The notes: generated by a model not told the origin, from the sequence alone. 64,000 nt of DNA from a bacterium (GCA_021816695.1 JAKAXE010000003.1:1-64000); one strand, 5' to 3'; positions 9,868-20,101 are shown, counted from the first letter of the stretch. Translations and numbers: made by a program.

Positions 9868-10845
9868 TCACGGAGCCGCCTCCGGCACCCGGATGTCGAT
9901 TCGCCACCCCGTGAGCCGGGCCGCCAGACGAGCGTTCCGGCCCTCCTTGCCGATCGCCAGGGAGAGCAGTTCGGGAGCCACCTCGACCACTGCCCGGTGC
10001 CCCTCCTCGTCCAGCCGGACGCCGACCACCGGTGCTGGGGCCAGGGCGCGAGCCACGAAGGTGGCGGCATCGTCGGCCCACTCGACGATGTCGACCTCCT
10101 CCCCCGCCAGCTCCCCCACCACGGCTCGGATCCGGGTGCTCTTGGGCCCGATGCACGCACCCTTGGGATCGAGGCCTGGCCTCAGTGATTCCACGGCGAC
10201 CTTGGACCGCACACCGGGCTCGCGGGTGACCGCCCTTATTACGACCTCGCCGGACGCGATCTCCGGAACCTCTATCTCCAGGAGGCGTCGCAGGAGGAGT
10301 GGAGAGGTGCGCGAGGCGCGAACCTCGATCATCTCCGGTCCCCCGCGGCGGGACTCCAGCAGGACAACCTTGAGGTGGCGCCCGAGCGCCAGGCGCTCAC
10401 CAGGGATCTGCTCGGCGGGGCCGAGCACCGCCTGCAGATGGCCGGCCCGCAGAAACCAGGTGCCGCCGGCCTGGCGCTCCACCACTCCGTCCACCAGCTG
10501 CCCGCGATGCTCGACTGCCTCTGCGGCCAGACGGTCACGCCTTGTTTCGTCCAGCTGCCGAGCGAGTCGTACCCGAGCAAGCCGCGCCGCCCGAGCCACC
10601 ACCTGGGGCGCCAAGGAGATAGGCTCCGCCTCCCCGCCACCGACGGACACCACCTCCACCTCACCTCCCGCGGCCAACCTCACCGCCACCTGGCCGGCGA
10701 CTGGGCTGCCCGCCTCCGCCAGCGCCTCGGAGAGGGCGAGGGACACCTCCTCCATGAGCCGCGCGGGGTCCACCCCCAGTTCCTCCCAGACCGCCGCGAG
10801 CGCCGAGTCCAGCCCCCCCGAAGAGCCGCCCCTCTGGGCCGTCAA
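9868..10845 (-). CDS. nusA: transcription termination/antitermination protein NusA
   Basis: [58 protein letters not shown]. Confidence 0.95.
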   Translation of the reverse strand: MTAQRGGSSGGLDSALAAVWEELGVDPARLMEEVSLALSEALAEAGSPVAGQVAVRLAAGGEVEVVSVGGGEAEPISLAPQVVARAARLARVRLARQLDETRRDRLAAEAVEHRGQLVDGVVERQAGGTWFLRAGHLQAVLGPAEQIPGERLALGRHLKVVLLESRRGGPEMIEVRASRTSPLLLRRLLEIEVPEIASGEVVIRAVTREPGVRSKVAVESLRPGLDPKGACIGPKSTRIRAVVGELAGEEVDIVEWADDAATFVARALAPAPVVGVRLDEEGHRAVVEVAPELLSLAIGKEGRNARLAARLTGWRIDIRVPEAAP

Positions 10846-11336
10846 AGGTCCACCACCACCTGGACCGAAACCAGGTCGGACCGCTCCAGTTCGATCCGCT
10901 GGGGCCTGCCGCTCCGGCGCCGAGCCTCCAGCTCCAGCAGCCGGTCCGAAATCGCCGTGAGCCGCCCCTCGATGACTGCCTCCTGGCCGGAACGCGCCAC
11001 GATCACCCGGAGGCGGCGCCCAAGGCTCGCCCGCAACTCTTCCTCGGTGGCCAGCATCCGCTCAGCCCCTGGGGAGCTGACCTCCAGCGAGTAGGACTCC
11101 GGGAGCACGGCCTCGTGCACGTCGAGCACATCGGAGATGGCCAGGCTGGCGGCACCGCACTCGTCCACGGTTACCCCGCCAGGCCGGTCCACGGTCACCC
11201 GCAGGACCGCACCGCGCCGCCCACCGGCCCAGGAGAGCCCGAGCAGGGTCAGCCCGAGCTCCGAAACCGGCCCCTGCACCAGACTCCTGAGCCGGTCGGG
11301 GTCAATCTGGGAACCCGACGAGCCTTTCACCACCAA
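10842..11336 (-). CDS. rimP: ribosome maturation factor RimP
   Basis: [28 protein letters not shown]...[14 protein letters not shown]; upstream of nusA. Confidence 0.92.
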   Translation of the reverse strand: MVVKGSSGSQIDPDRLRSLVQGPVSELGLTLLGLSWAGGRRGAVLRVTVDRPGGVTVDECGAASLAISDVLDVHEAVLPESYSLEVSSPGAERMLATEEELRASLGRRLRVIVARSGQEAVIEGRLTAISDRLLELEARRRSGRPQRIELERSDLVSVQVVVDL

Positions 11337-11354
11337 CCCACGGGGGGCCGGCCC

Positions 11355-13922
11355 TCAGCGCCGGGTGGCGGGGATCGCCGCTACCCGGGACCCGCCGCCC
11401 CGGCGCACCACCGCCTGGCGGTCGAGCTGCCGCCAGGCGGTGAGCAGGGTGGCGGCGTTGAAGATCGAAGAGTAGGTGCCCGAGAAGATGCCGATCAGCA
11501 GGGCGAGGACAAACCCCTGCACCGAGGCTCCTCCCAGGAGCACCAGGGTGAGCAGCACGAAGAGAACTGTCAGCGAGGTGTTCAGGGAGCGGGACATGGT
11601 CTGCGCGATCGAGAGGTTGACCACCTGATCGAAGGTCATCCGCGGCCCCTGGACCCTGAGGTTCTCCCGGATCCGGTCAAACACCACGATGGTGTCGTGG
11701 ACTGAGAATCCGACCACGGTGAGCACCGCGCTAACGAAGAGGGCATCGACCGAACCCAGCTGGCTGAAGTGCCCCAGGATGGCCCACAACCCGACCAGCA
11801 CGAAGACGTCGTGCAGCAGGGCTGCCATGGCACAGAGGGCGAACCGGCGGGCGCTGATCATGGTCTGGGAGAAGCGGAAGCCCAGGTAGACCGAGATGAG
11901 GGCGGCCGCCACCACCACCAGCAGCACCGAACTGACCACCAGGCTGCTGGCTATGGTGGGGCCCACCGTGCTCTCACTGAGGTTGAGCGACCCCGTGTGG
12001 TCCTTGGTGATCCCGAAGTGCTGGTCGAGAGCCTGGTTGATCCTCGTGAGCTCGCTGGCCGCGATCGGCTGGGTGGTGATCGAGTAGTAGTGGTTCGACT
12101 CGGCCAGCACCTGAGGATGGCTGGGCCGGTAGGTGTCGGTCACCACCTTCTGGACGGCTGCCGCGGTGGTCGGCTGGTGCAGCTGCACGCTGATGGAGTC
12201 GCCCCCGGTGAAGTCGATGCCGAGGTTGAAGCCGGCGAACAGGATGGTGATGATCCCGGGCACGATCACGATCAGGGAGGCCGCGAAGTACCAGTTTCGG
12301 TGGGTGACGACGTCGAAGCGGCTCCCCGAGCTGAAAGTGGCCTTAAGGCGGTCGGTGGGCACGATCCGGGTGTAGAGCGTGGGACGGCGGGCGAAGGCAA
12401 ACCAGCGCTGGACGTAGTGCAGCAGCGAATGGGTGATCACGATGGCCGAGAACATGCTCACGGCCACCCCGATGAACAGGGTGAGGGCGAAACCCTGCAC
12501 GTCCGCGGCCCCGAAGAAGTACAGGACGGTGCAGGTGATCATGGTGGCGATGTTGGAGTCCCGGATCGCCGGCCAGGCCCGGCGGAAACCGTACTCGACC
12601 GCCAGCTCCAGGGGCCTCCCCTGGCGCAGTTCCTCCTTGGTTCTCTCGAATATCAGCACGTTGGCATCCACGGCCATGCCCACGCTGAGGATGAAACCGG
12701 CCAGGCCGGGCAGGGTGATGACCACCGGTATGAGTTCGTAGACAGCCAGGACGATGAGGGCGTAGCAGACCAGGGCCACGCTGGCCAGGAAGCCAGGGAA
12801 GCGGTAGTAGGCGATCATGAAGATGATCACCAGGGCCAGCCCCAAGGCCCCCGCCCGAAGGCTCTGGGCGACCGACTGCCGGCCCAGGGTCGCCGACACC
12901 GTCGTCGACTGCAGGACCCCAATCTGGGCCGGTAGCGCCCCGGCGTTGATGTCGTTGACCAGCGCCTGAGCCGAGTTGAAGGTGAAGTTCCCGGTGATCT
13001 CAGTCTGGTTGCTGCTCGGCCCCTCGACGCAGGGCGCGGTCAGAACCTCGTTGTCCAGGAAGATCGCCACCTGCGCGGAAGGGGGGGGCGGGGTCGAACA
13101 CGAGCCGCCCGTCCCGGTCGTGCTGCAGAGCGGGTTGTTGGCACAGGCCTTGGTGGTGACCTGGCTCCAGACCGACGCCCCCTGGCTGTCGAAGGTGATG
13201 TCCACGGCGTAGCCGCCACCCGGATTCTGGCCCACCGCCGCCGAGGCCACCGCCGAGGCGGGAAGGTTCTTGATGATCTTCCAGTGGTAGGCGGCTCCGG
13301 TCGCCGACACCGGGTAGTAGGTGGTGCTATTGAACTGGCAGTTGGCCTGGGCATGCCCCTGGGGGAAGCAGGTGCTGGGGACGAGCTGGTTCTGGTCGAT
13401 GCAGGTCTGGGTGGTGCAGGTCCCGGGTTGACCGTTGACCGTGGGCTTTCCCGGCACCGCCACGGCGAAATGCAGCTGAGCGGTGGACCCCAGGGTCTTG
13501 AGGGCCTGGCCTATGCCCACTCCAGGGAGCTGGACCAGGATCTGATTGCTCCCTTGGGCCTGAACCTGGGTGTCGGCGACCCCCAAGGAGTTCACCCGCC
13601 GCTGGATGATGGTGAGGCTGGCCGACTGCGCCTCGGCCAGAGTCTTCCCCTTGGGGAGGCCGGTGCGGCAGCCGATCCCCGGAGGGTTGTTGGGTCCAAG
13701 GCAGATGGCGAGGGTGAGCGAGGTGCCACCCTGCAGGTCCAGACCCCTGTGGATATAGGGCTGGGCCCCCAGCAAGGCCGGGTGCTGGTTCGCCGGATAG
13801 GAGGCAGTAACTGCCTTGTGGCGCACCAAGAGGTTGTAGATCTGGGGGTAGGCGTCCACCACGATGGCCCCCACGACCAGCACGAACACGAGGCCCAGCC
13901 ACCACCGGTTGATCCGGATCAA
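11355..13922 (-). CDS. secDF: fused protein translocase SecD-SecF
   Basis: SecD (HRGLDLQGGTSLTLAI, GMAVDANVLIFERTKEEL) followed in the same ORF by SecF (FNLGIDFTGGDSISVQL, FSVHDTIVVFDRIREN). Confidence 0.93.
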   Translation of the reverse strand: MIRINRWWLGLVFVLVVGAIVVDAYPQIYNLLVRHKAVTASYPANQHPALLGAQPYIHRGLDLQGGTSLTLAICLGPNNPPGIGCRTGLPKGKTLAEAQSASLTIIQRRVNSLGVADTQVQAQGSNQILVQLPGVGIGQALKTLGSTAQLHFAVAVPGKPTVNGQPGTCTTQTCIDQNQLVPSTCFPQGHAQANCQFNSTTYYPVSATGAAYHWKIIKNLPASAVASAAVGQNPGGGYAVDITFDSQGASVWSQVTTKACANNPLCSTTGTGGSCSTPPPPSAQVAIFLDNEVLTAPCVEGPSSNQTEITGNFTFNSAQALVNDINAGALPAQIGVLQSTTVSATLGRQSVAQSLRAGALGLALVIIFMIAYYRFPGFLASVALVCYALIVLAVYELIPVVITLPGLAGFILSVGMAVDANVLIFERTKEELRQGRPLELAVEYGFRRAWPAIRDSNIATMITCTVLYFFGAADVQGFALTLFIGVAVSMFSAIVITHSLLHYVQRWFAFARRPTLYTRIVPTDRLKATFSSGSRFDVVTHRNWYFAASLIVIVPGIITILFAGFNLGIDFTGGDSISVQLHQPTTAAAVQKVVTDTYRPSHPQVLAESNHYYSITTQPIAASELTRINQALDQHFGITKDHTGSLNLSESTVGPTIASSLVVSSVLLVVVAAALISVYLGFRFSQTMISARRFALCAMAALLHDVFVLVGLWAILGHFSQLGSVDALFVSAVLTVVGFSVHDTIVVFDRIRENLRVQGPRMTFDQVVNLSIAQTMSRSLNTSLTVLFVLLTLVLLGGASVQGFVLALLIGIFSGTYSSIFNAATLLTAWRQLDRQAVVRRGGGSRVAAIPATRR

Positions 13923-14021
13923 GTCTTCTGAGTCCGCCGGAGTGAGTTGCTGGTCATCGCGAGTTCTAGATTCTAGCCGTCCGGGCTCGCCACTCCCGCC
14001 CGGGCCACGGGCGCCTGGCCC

Positions 14022-15071
14022 TCAATCCCCGGGGAAGAGAGGGGGCTCCGGCGGCGGAGCGACCAGATGTGGAGGTGGCGCCATCCCCAGATGGCGGTAG
14101 GCGCCGGCCGTGGCCATCCGGCCGCGGGGGGTCCGCTGCAGCAGGCCGAGCTGGAGGAGGTAGGGCTCCACCACCTCCTCCAAAGTGTGCGGCTCTTCGG
14201 AGAGAGCAGCCCCCAGGGTGCCGAGCCCCACGGGCCCGCCGCCGAAGCTCGTGCAGATGAGCCGAAGGAGGCGTCGGTCCGAGTCCTGAAGCCCCAGTGA
14301 GTCGACCTCCAAGAGCTCGAGTGCCGACTCCGTGGCCGCCCTCGTGACCGAGCCGCCGCCCCGCACCAGGGCGAAGTCGCGCACCCGGCGCAGCAGCCGG
14401 TTGGCGATCCTCGGGGTTCCCCGGGACCGGGCAGCGATCAGGGCCAGGGCCTCCTGGTCGGCCTCCAACTGGAGGAGCCGCGCGGAGCGTGAAACGATGG
14501 CCAGGAGCTGCTCTGGGGTGTAGAAGTCAAGCCGGAAGGTCGCGCCGAAGCGGTCCCGCAGCGGTGCCGACAGCATCCCCTCACGCGTGGTGGCCCCGAC
14601 TACCGTGAAGCGCTGCAGCGCCAGGCGCAGCGTCTGAGCCCCCGCCCCCTTCCCCGAAACGAAGTCGAACGCGAACTCCTCCATGGCCGGGTACAGGCTT
14701 TCCTCCACCGCCCGCTGGAGCCGGTGGACCTCGTCGACGAAGAGGATGTCACGCTCTCCCAGGCTGGTTAACAGGCTCGCCAGGGCGCCCTGATGCTCCA
14801 GGGCCGGCCCGCTGGTGACCCTGAGGTTCACCCCCATCTCGAGGGCCACGATGTTGGCTAGAGTCGTCTTCCCCAGCCCCGGCGGTCCACAGAGCAGCAG
14901 GTGCTCCACCGACTCCCCCCGCATGCGAGCAGCCTCCAGGAGGATGGCCAGCTGGTCCTTGACCTGCTCCTGGCCCACGAACTCGGAGAGTCGCTGCGGC
15001 CGCAGCTGGCGGTCGAGTTCCGGCTCGTCGGGACCGACCTCCGGCTCGTAGATTCCGTCCGGTTCGCTCAC
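14022..15071 (-). CDS. ruvB: Holliday junction branch migration helicase RuvB
   Basis: [32 protein letters not shown]. Confidence 0.97.
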   Translation of the reverse strand: MSEPDGIYEPEVGPDEPELDRQLRPQRLSEFVGQEQVKDQLAILLEAARMRGESVEHLLLCGPPGLGKTTLANIVALEMGVNLRVTSGPALEHQGALASLLTSLGERDILFVDEVHRLQRAVEESLYPAMEEFAFDFVSGKGAGAQTLRLALQRFTVVGATTREGMLSAPLRDRFGATFRLDFYTPEQLLAIVSRSARLLQLEADQEALALIAARSRGTPRIANRLLRRVRDFALVRGGGSVTRAATESALELLEVDSLGLQDSDRRLLRLICTSFGGGPVGLGTLGAALSEEPHTLEEVVEPYLLQLGLLQRTPRGRMATAGAYRHLGMAPPPHLVAPPPEPPLFPGD

Positions 15072-15685
15072 CGGCGCACCTCCCTGGGGCCGAGCCGCTG
15101 CAAGGCGTCCCGCACCAGGTCTTCGACGGTCTGTGCCCCCTCACCCGGGGCGGCGGCCAGGGCCGCCCGGACCGCCTCCCGCGCTTGCGGGGCGGAGAAG
15201 CCCAGCTGGACCAACGCGTCGACGGCGCGCTCCATGGGAGCCCCGTCGGCTGGTGGCCTCCCGGGAGGCGGGACGATCCCCATCTGGTCGACCGTTCCCT
15301 TCAGCTCCAGCACGATCCGCCTCGCGGTCTTGACCCCGATCCCAGGGACCGCTGCCAGCACGCCGTGGTCCTCGGCGGAGATGGCCTCGGCGAGAACTCC
15401 CCACTCGGTGCGCGAGAGGATGGCCAGCGCGGCCTTGGGACCGATGCGCTCCACCCCCAGCAGGTGGCGAAAGAACACCAGCTCTTGGGGGTCGAGGAAG
15501 CCGTATAGGGAGATGGCGTCATCCCGGACCACGGTATGGACGTCGAGTCTGACCTCCCCCACCGCGGCGCGCAGCTGGGCAGCCGTCCGCTGATGGACGA
15601 ACACCAGGTAGCCGACGCCTGCCACCTCGATCACCGCAGACTCCTCGTCGACCCGGCCCACCGAGCCCCGGAGCGAGGCGATCAA
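15068..15685 (-). CDS. ruvA: Holliday junction branch migration protein RuvA
   Basis: [43 protein letters not shown]. Confidence 0.96.
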   Translation of the reverse strand: MIASLRGSVGRVDEESAVIEVAGVGYLVFVHQRTAAQLRAAVGEVRLDVHTVVRDDAISLYGFLDPQELVFFRHLLGVERIGPKAALAILSRTEWGVLAEAISAEDHGVLAAVPGIGVKTARRIVLELKGTVDQMGIVPPPGRPPADGAPMERAVDALVQLGFSAPQAREAVRAALAAAPGEGAQTVEDLVRDALQRLGPREVRR

Positions 15686-16182
15686 GCCCGGCTCGCGGCG
15701 AGCGCCAAGCGGAGCCCGCTGGCGTGCTGGTGGCAGATCCCCACGGCGCAGGCATCGGTGACATCGTCCGGTGAGCTCGGCACCTTGGCCCCAAGAATCA
15801 GCTGGACCATACGGGCCACCTGGCGCTTATCCGCCGATCCGGACCCGGTGACCGCCCGCTTCACCTCGCCCGGGGTGTACTCGGCCACAGGTAGCCCGTG
15901 GCGCGCGGCGGCGCAGAGCAGGACGCCCCGGGCCTGGCTGACCGCCATCGCCGTGGAGACGTTCCGCTGGAAGAACAGCCTCTCGACCGCCACCACCTCG
16001 GCACCGGCCATCGCCACCAACTCCTCCGCCTGTTGGAACAGCGCCAGCAGACGCTGCGGCTCGCCCTGCTGGGCCTCGGTGGTGAGGCAGCCGGACCCTC
16101 GCAACCGCAGCCGCCCTCCCCCACCGTCCACCAGCGCCCAGCCGGTCAGGGCCAGGCCGGGGTCAAGCCCCAGAACCAGCAA
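15682..16182 (-). CDS. ruvC: crossover junction endodeoxyribonuclease RuvC
   Basis: VLGLDPGLALTGWALV, YTPGEVKRAVTGSGSADKRQVARMV. Confidence 0.96.
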   Translation of the reverse strand: MLVLGLDPGLALTGWALVDGGGGRLRLRGSGCLTTEAQQGEPQRLLALFQQAEELVAMAGAEVVAVERLFFQRNVSTAMAVSQARGVLLCAAARHGLPVAEYTPGEVKRAVTGSGSADKRQVARMVQLILGAKVPSSPDDVTDACAVGICHQHASGLRLALAASRA

Positions 16183-16208
16183 CTTCCCGCCTCCGAGCGC
16201 CCGGCAGG

Positions 16209-16952
16209 TCAGACCTCGGCCAGGACGTCGTCGGGAAGGATGGCGTTGCAGTGGACCTCGCGCACGTCGTCGTGCTCCTCCAGCGCCTCCAGCAGCCTGA
16301 CCACCGCCGCGGCATGTTTGGCCTCCACCTCGACGGGGTTGGTGGCCTGCATCGTCACTTCGGCCCGCTCTACCACTCGCCCGGCATCCAGCAAGGCCTG
16401 GCGGAGCTCCTCCAGCCGCTCGGGGGCCACGTAGACCTCCACCAGGTCCCCCTCCACCTGGACGTCATCGGCCCCCAGTTCGATCGCCTCCAGCGCCAGC
16501 TGCTCAGGGTCCTGGCCCTTGGGCTCGACCACTATCAGCCCGGTACGGTTGAACATCCAAGCCACGGAATTGGTCTCGCCAAGGCTACCCCCGGAGCGGG
16601 TGAACAGGTTGCGCAGCCCGGCCACCGTCCGGTTGCGGTTGTCGGTCAGGGCGTCAACCAAGATCGCGACCCCGCCGGGGCCGTAGCCCTCGTAGCGGAT
16701 CTCCTCGATGGCCGCGCCCTGGAGCTCACCGGTGCCGCGCTTGATGGCCCGCTCGATGTTGTCGGCGGGCATGTTGACCTCTCGGGCCTTCTGGATGGCC
16801 AGGCGCAGGCGGAAGTTACCGGCCGGGTCACCGCCCCCTTCCCGAGCGGCCACTGTGATCTCACTGGCCACCTTGGTGAAGGTCTGCCCCTTCCGGGCGT
16901 CGACCACCGCCTTCTTGTGCTTGATCCCCGCCCACTTGGAGTGCCCTGACAC
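16209..16952 (-). CDS. yebC: YebC/PmpR family protein
   Basis: MSGHSKWAGIKHKKAVVDARKGQTFTKVASEI; GGSLGETNSVAWMF. Confidence 0.96.
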   Translation of the reverse strand: MSGHSKWAGIKHKKAVVDARKGQTFTKVASEITVAAREGGGDPAGNFRLRLAIQKAREVNMPADNIERAIKRGTGELQGAAIEEIRYEGYGPGGVAILVDALTDNRNRTVAGLRNLFTRSGGSLGETNSVAWMFNRTGLIVVEPKGQDPEQLALEAIELGADDVQVEGDLVEVYVAPERLEELRQALLDAGRVVERAEVTMQATNPVEVEAKHAAAVVRLLEALEEHDDVREVHCNAILPDDVLAEV

Positions 16953-17053
16953 CGCCTACCTCCGTCGCCTGCCCCGCCCGGGGCGGCTGGCGCGAACATG
17001 CATTCCCTGAAGTGTACCGCTGCCCTCAAGCCTAGCAGTCCGCGGAGCAGACT

Positions 17054-18274
17054 TCAGGGCCGGCCCGCCTCCGGAAGAACGAGCCTCACGACCCGCCTCG
17101 GGCCCACCCTAAGGATGGTTCCCGAGGAGAACTCCACGGGCTCCGGAGCTGCGGGGAGCCGGTGGTCTCCCAGCCTCACCGCGCCCTGGCTGAGAAGCCG
17201 CAACCCCGCGCTGCGAGAACTCGCCATCCCCGCCCGGACCAGCAGATCCCGGGGGTCCACGGGGCCAGGTGGTACCACCACCTCGACGATCTCCGAGGGC
17301 AGCTCCTTGAAACGGAAGCGCCGGAGAAACTCCTGGGCCGCCTGCTCAGCGGCCTCCTCACCGTGAAACTCGGCCACCACCCGTCTCGCCATCAGCTCCT
17401 TCAGGTCGCGGGGAAGGACCGTACCGGTGCCCAGCTTCCGGGCCAACTCCCGCGACTCGACCAGCGGAGTTGAGGTCGCCAGCTCCAGGTAGGGAACGAT
17501 CTGGGCGTCGGGTATCGACATCAGGCGACCAAACTGGTCGTCCGCGGGGTCGGCCACACCCACGGCGTTGCCCAGTGACTTGCTCATCTTGCGCTGGCCG
17601 TCAATGCCCACCAGGAGGGGCACGGTGACCACATCCTGGGGGGCCATCCCGTAGGCCAGCTGCACCTCCCGCCCCCGCAGGAGGTTGAAGAGCTGGTCGG
17701 TCCCTCCCAACTCCACGTCGGCCGCCACCGCCACCGAGTCGTACCCCTGGAGCAGCGGGTAAAGCAACTCGTGGAGTCCGATCGGCCGCTCCTCTGCCAT
17801 CCGCTGGCCGAAGTCAGATCGCTGCAGGAGCTGGGCCACAGTAGCCGTACCTGCCAGGCGCAGGACGTCTGCGAGACCGAACTGGCCGAACCACTCGCTC
17901 TGCCAGCGCACCTCCGCTCCCACCTGGTCCACCACCGTGAAGAGCTGCTCCAGGTAGGTCCTGGCGTTGGCCGCCACCTCCTCCGCAGTGAGCTGGGGTC
18001 GGGTGGCGGAGCGCCCGGTGGGGTCGCCGATGCGGGCGGTGACGTCGCCGATGATCAGGACCGGGGTGTGCCCCTGAGCCTGCCAGCGCCTCAAGAGGCG
18101 CATGGGTACGGTGTGGCCCAGGTGGATGTCCGGGGCACTGGGGTCGATTCCAAACTTTACCCTGAGGTGGTCGCCCCGCTCCACCCTTTCCCGGAGGTGG
18201 GCGGCGTCCACGCAGTCGACCACCCCCTGGAGAAGGACATCCCACTTGGCAGCGGAGGGATCGGTGGCGTCCAC
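17054..18274 (-). CDS. tyrS: tyrosyl-tRNA synthetase
   Basis: FGIDPSAPDIHLGHTVPM, KMSKSLGNAV; GTG start (VDATDPSAAK) at 18274 proposed. Confidence 0.93.
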   Translation of the reverse strand: MDATDPSAAKWDVLLQGVVDCVDAAHLRERVERGDHLRVKFGIDPSAPDIHLGHTVPMRLLRRWQAQGHTPVLIIGDVTARIGDPTGRSATRPQLTAEEVAANARTYLEQLFTVVDQVGAEVRWQSEWFGQFGLADVLRLAGTATVAQLLQRSDFGQRMAEERPIGLHELLYPLLQGYDSVAVAADVELGGTDQLFNLLRGREVQLAYGMAPQDVVTVPLLVGIDGQRKMSKSLGNAVGVADPADDQFGRLMSIPDAQIVPYLELATSTPLVESRELARKLGTGTVLPRDLKELMARRVVAEFHGEEAAEQAAQEFLRRFRFKELPSEIVEVVVPPGPVDPRDLLVRAGMASSRSAGLRLLSQGAVRLGDHRLPAAPEPVEFSSGTILRVGPRRVVRLVLPEAGRP

Positions 18275-18418
18275 GCAGGGAACGTTACCGAACCGGCCAC
18301 CGGTCCAGCCGCCACCTCTCAGGACGCCACCAGCTTGGTGATCCCCGGGCGCCGGTAAACTCGCGCCCAGACGGCGCGAGACGGCCCGGCCCCGGGCGGT
18401 TCTGGGTGGAGGTCTGGT

Positions 18419-19804
18419 GTGCAGATAGAGGTCCTGGAGACGCCTGAACTGGGCGATCGCAGCTACGTGGTCGCGGACGGCCGGGAGGCGGCGGTCATCG
18501 ACCCCCAGCGCGACCTGCACCGGTTCATGGATCTCATCGAGCGTCGGGGGTGGCGGGTCCGGTTGGTCCTGGAGACTCACCTGCACAACGACTACGTCAC
18601 GGGTGGGCTGGAACTCTCGCGGCGGACCGGGGCAACCTATGTCGTGGCCGGAGGGGAAGAGGCAACCTTCGACTGCTGCCCAGCACGCGAGCAGGACACG
18701 TGGGAGCTGGGGCGGGCCCGGATCAAGGTCCTGGCCAGCCCGGGGCACACCCCTGGGCACTGCGCCTACCTCTTGCGAGGACCGGAGTCCGAGGATCTCG
18801 CGGTGTTCTCCGGCGGATCGATGCTCTTCGGTACGGTGGGCCGGACTGACCTGGTGGCACCGGACCGTACCGATGAGCTGAGCCGGCTCCAGCACCGCTC
18901 GGTGCGGCGCCTGGCCTTCGAGCTCCCAGAGTCCGTGGAGGTCCACCCCACCCACGGCTTCGGAAGCTTCTGTGCCTCATCACCCGGCAGCGGTGGCCAG
19001 CGCAGCTGGGTCGGGGAGGAGCGGCTAACCAACCTAGCCTGTCGCATCGAGGACGAGGAGGAGTTCGTCCGCACGCTCCGGTCCGGCCTCGGCGCCTATC
19101 CGAGCTACTACGCCCACATGGGGCTCCTCAACCGAGCTGGCCCGGCCGCCTTGGACCTCACCCCGCCGCTCCGGGTGACCCCGCAGGACGTTCCCTCCCG
19201 GATCACCGCCGGCGAATGGGTCGTGGATCTTCGGCCTCGCCGCGAATACGCCCGGGCGCACCTCCCCGGCACCGTGGGTGTGGAACACGACCCCAGCTAC
19301 TTCACGACCTATCTCGGGTGGGTGATCCCCTGGGGCACCCCCGTGACCCTGGCGGCGAGCTCCGAGTCGGAGCTGGCCGGCGCCCAGCGGGACCTCGCCC
19401 GCATTGGGATAGACCGACCCGCGGCCACGGTCCTCCTGCCGGCAGAGCTTGGCGACGCCGGACGCGGATTCCAGGTGGTCGGGTGGGAGGAGCTGGCAGC
19501 CGAACTGCGTTCCCCCCGGCCGCCGGCCATCCTGGACGTCCGCTCCGAGGAGGAATGGCGGGCCGGACACCTGCCCGGAGCCACCTGGATCCCCCTGGGA
19601 GACCTGGGCCGGCGCCTCGGCGACCTCCCCCAGGTACCCACCTGGGTGCATTGTCAAGCCGGCTACCGCGCCAGCGTGGCCGCCAGCCTGCTCGATCGAG
19701 CGGGCGTACCGGTGGTGCTGGTCGACGATGACTTCGGGCGGGCGGTCGCTGCAGGGCTCGCCGTGGTAGCGGGGCTCGCCCCAGATGGGAGCTCCACCGA
19801 CTGA
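18419..19804 (+). CDS. MBL-fold hydrolase with two C-terminal rhodanese domains (persulfide dioxygenase/sulfurtransferase-like)
   Basis: ETHLHNDYVTGG, SPGHTPGHCAY; terminal rhodanese with HCQAGYRA active-site loop, first rhodanese lacks an obvious catalytic Cys. Confidence 0.85.
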   Translation: MQIEVLETPELGDRSYVVADGREAAVIDPQRDLHRFMDLIERRGWRVRLVLETHLHNDYVTGGLELSRRTGATYVVAGGEEATFDCCPAREQDTWELGRARIKVLASPGHTPGHCAYLLRGPESEDLAVFSGGSMLFGTVGRTDLVAPDRTDELSRLQHRSVRRLAFELPESVEVHPTHGFGSFCASSPGSGGQRSWVGEERLTNLACRIEDEEEFVRTLRSGLGAYPSYYAHMGLLNRAGPAALDLTPPLRVTPQDVPSRITAGEWVVDLRPRREYARAHLPGTVGVEHDPSYFTTYLGWVIPWGTPVTLAASSESELAGAQRDLARIGIDRPAATVLLPAELGDAGRGFQVVGWEELAAELRSPRPPAILDVRSEEEWRAGHLPGATWIPLGDLGRRLGDLPQVPTWVHCQAGYRASVAASLLDRAGVPVVLVDDDFGRAVAAGLAVVAGLAPDGSSTD

Positions 19805-19828
19805 CGAGCTCCTCCGGTCGGCTGCCCC

Positions 19829-19856
19829 TTGACAGCGACGTACAACGTGCTATGTT
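19829..19856 (+). promoter_or_regulatory. putative sigma-70-type promoter for the ncRNA
   Basis: TTGACA (19829-19834), 16-nt spacer, TATGTT (19851-19856). Confidence 0.6.
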
Positions 19857-19862
19857 GGATTC

Positions 19863-20101
19863 AGGTATCCGGGTTCAGACGGAGGTGTCACGTAGTGCGT
19901 ACCGTCTGGAGCATGCTGAGGCACACTAGGGCGGAGTGAGCGGCCCCCCGGGGCCATCCCGGCGGAAGGTTTCCGCTGCTTCGCGTTGGGCCCCGGCAGA
20001 GGGCGACTCGCCACGTATTTCGTTCCGGCTTATCCGCCGGACGCGGTGCCTACAGCACCGGTGACTTATGGGAGCGGGCCAAAGTGCCCGCTCCTCTTTT
20101 T
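19863..20101 (+). ncRNA. structured small RNA of unidentified family (6S-like not excluded)
   Basis: Promoter upstream, intrinsic terminator at 3' end, at least five perfect-stem hairpins between, no plausible CDS. Confidence 0.6.

Noticed and set aside
8585-10960. 791-aa plus-strand ORF antisense to infB/ylxR/nusA
   Set aside because: Ser/Arg/Pro-rich shadow ORF over three conserved genes
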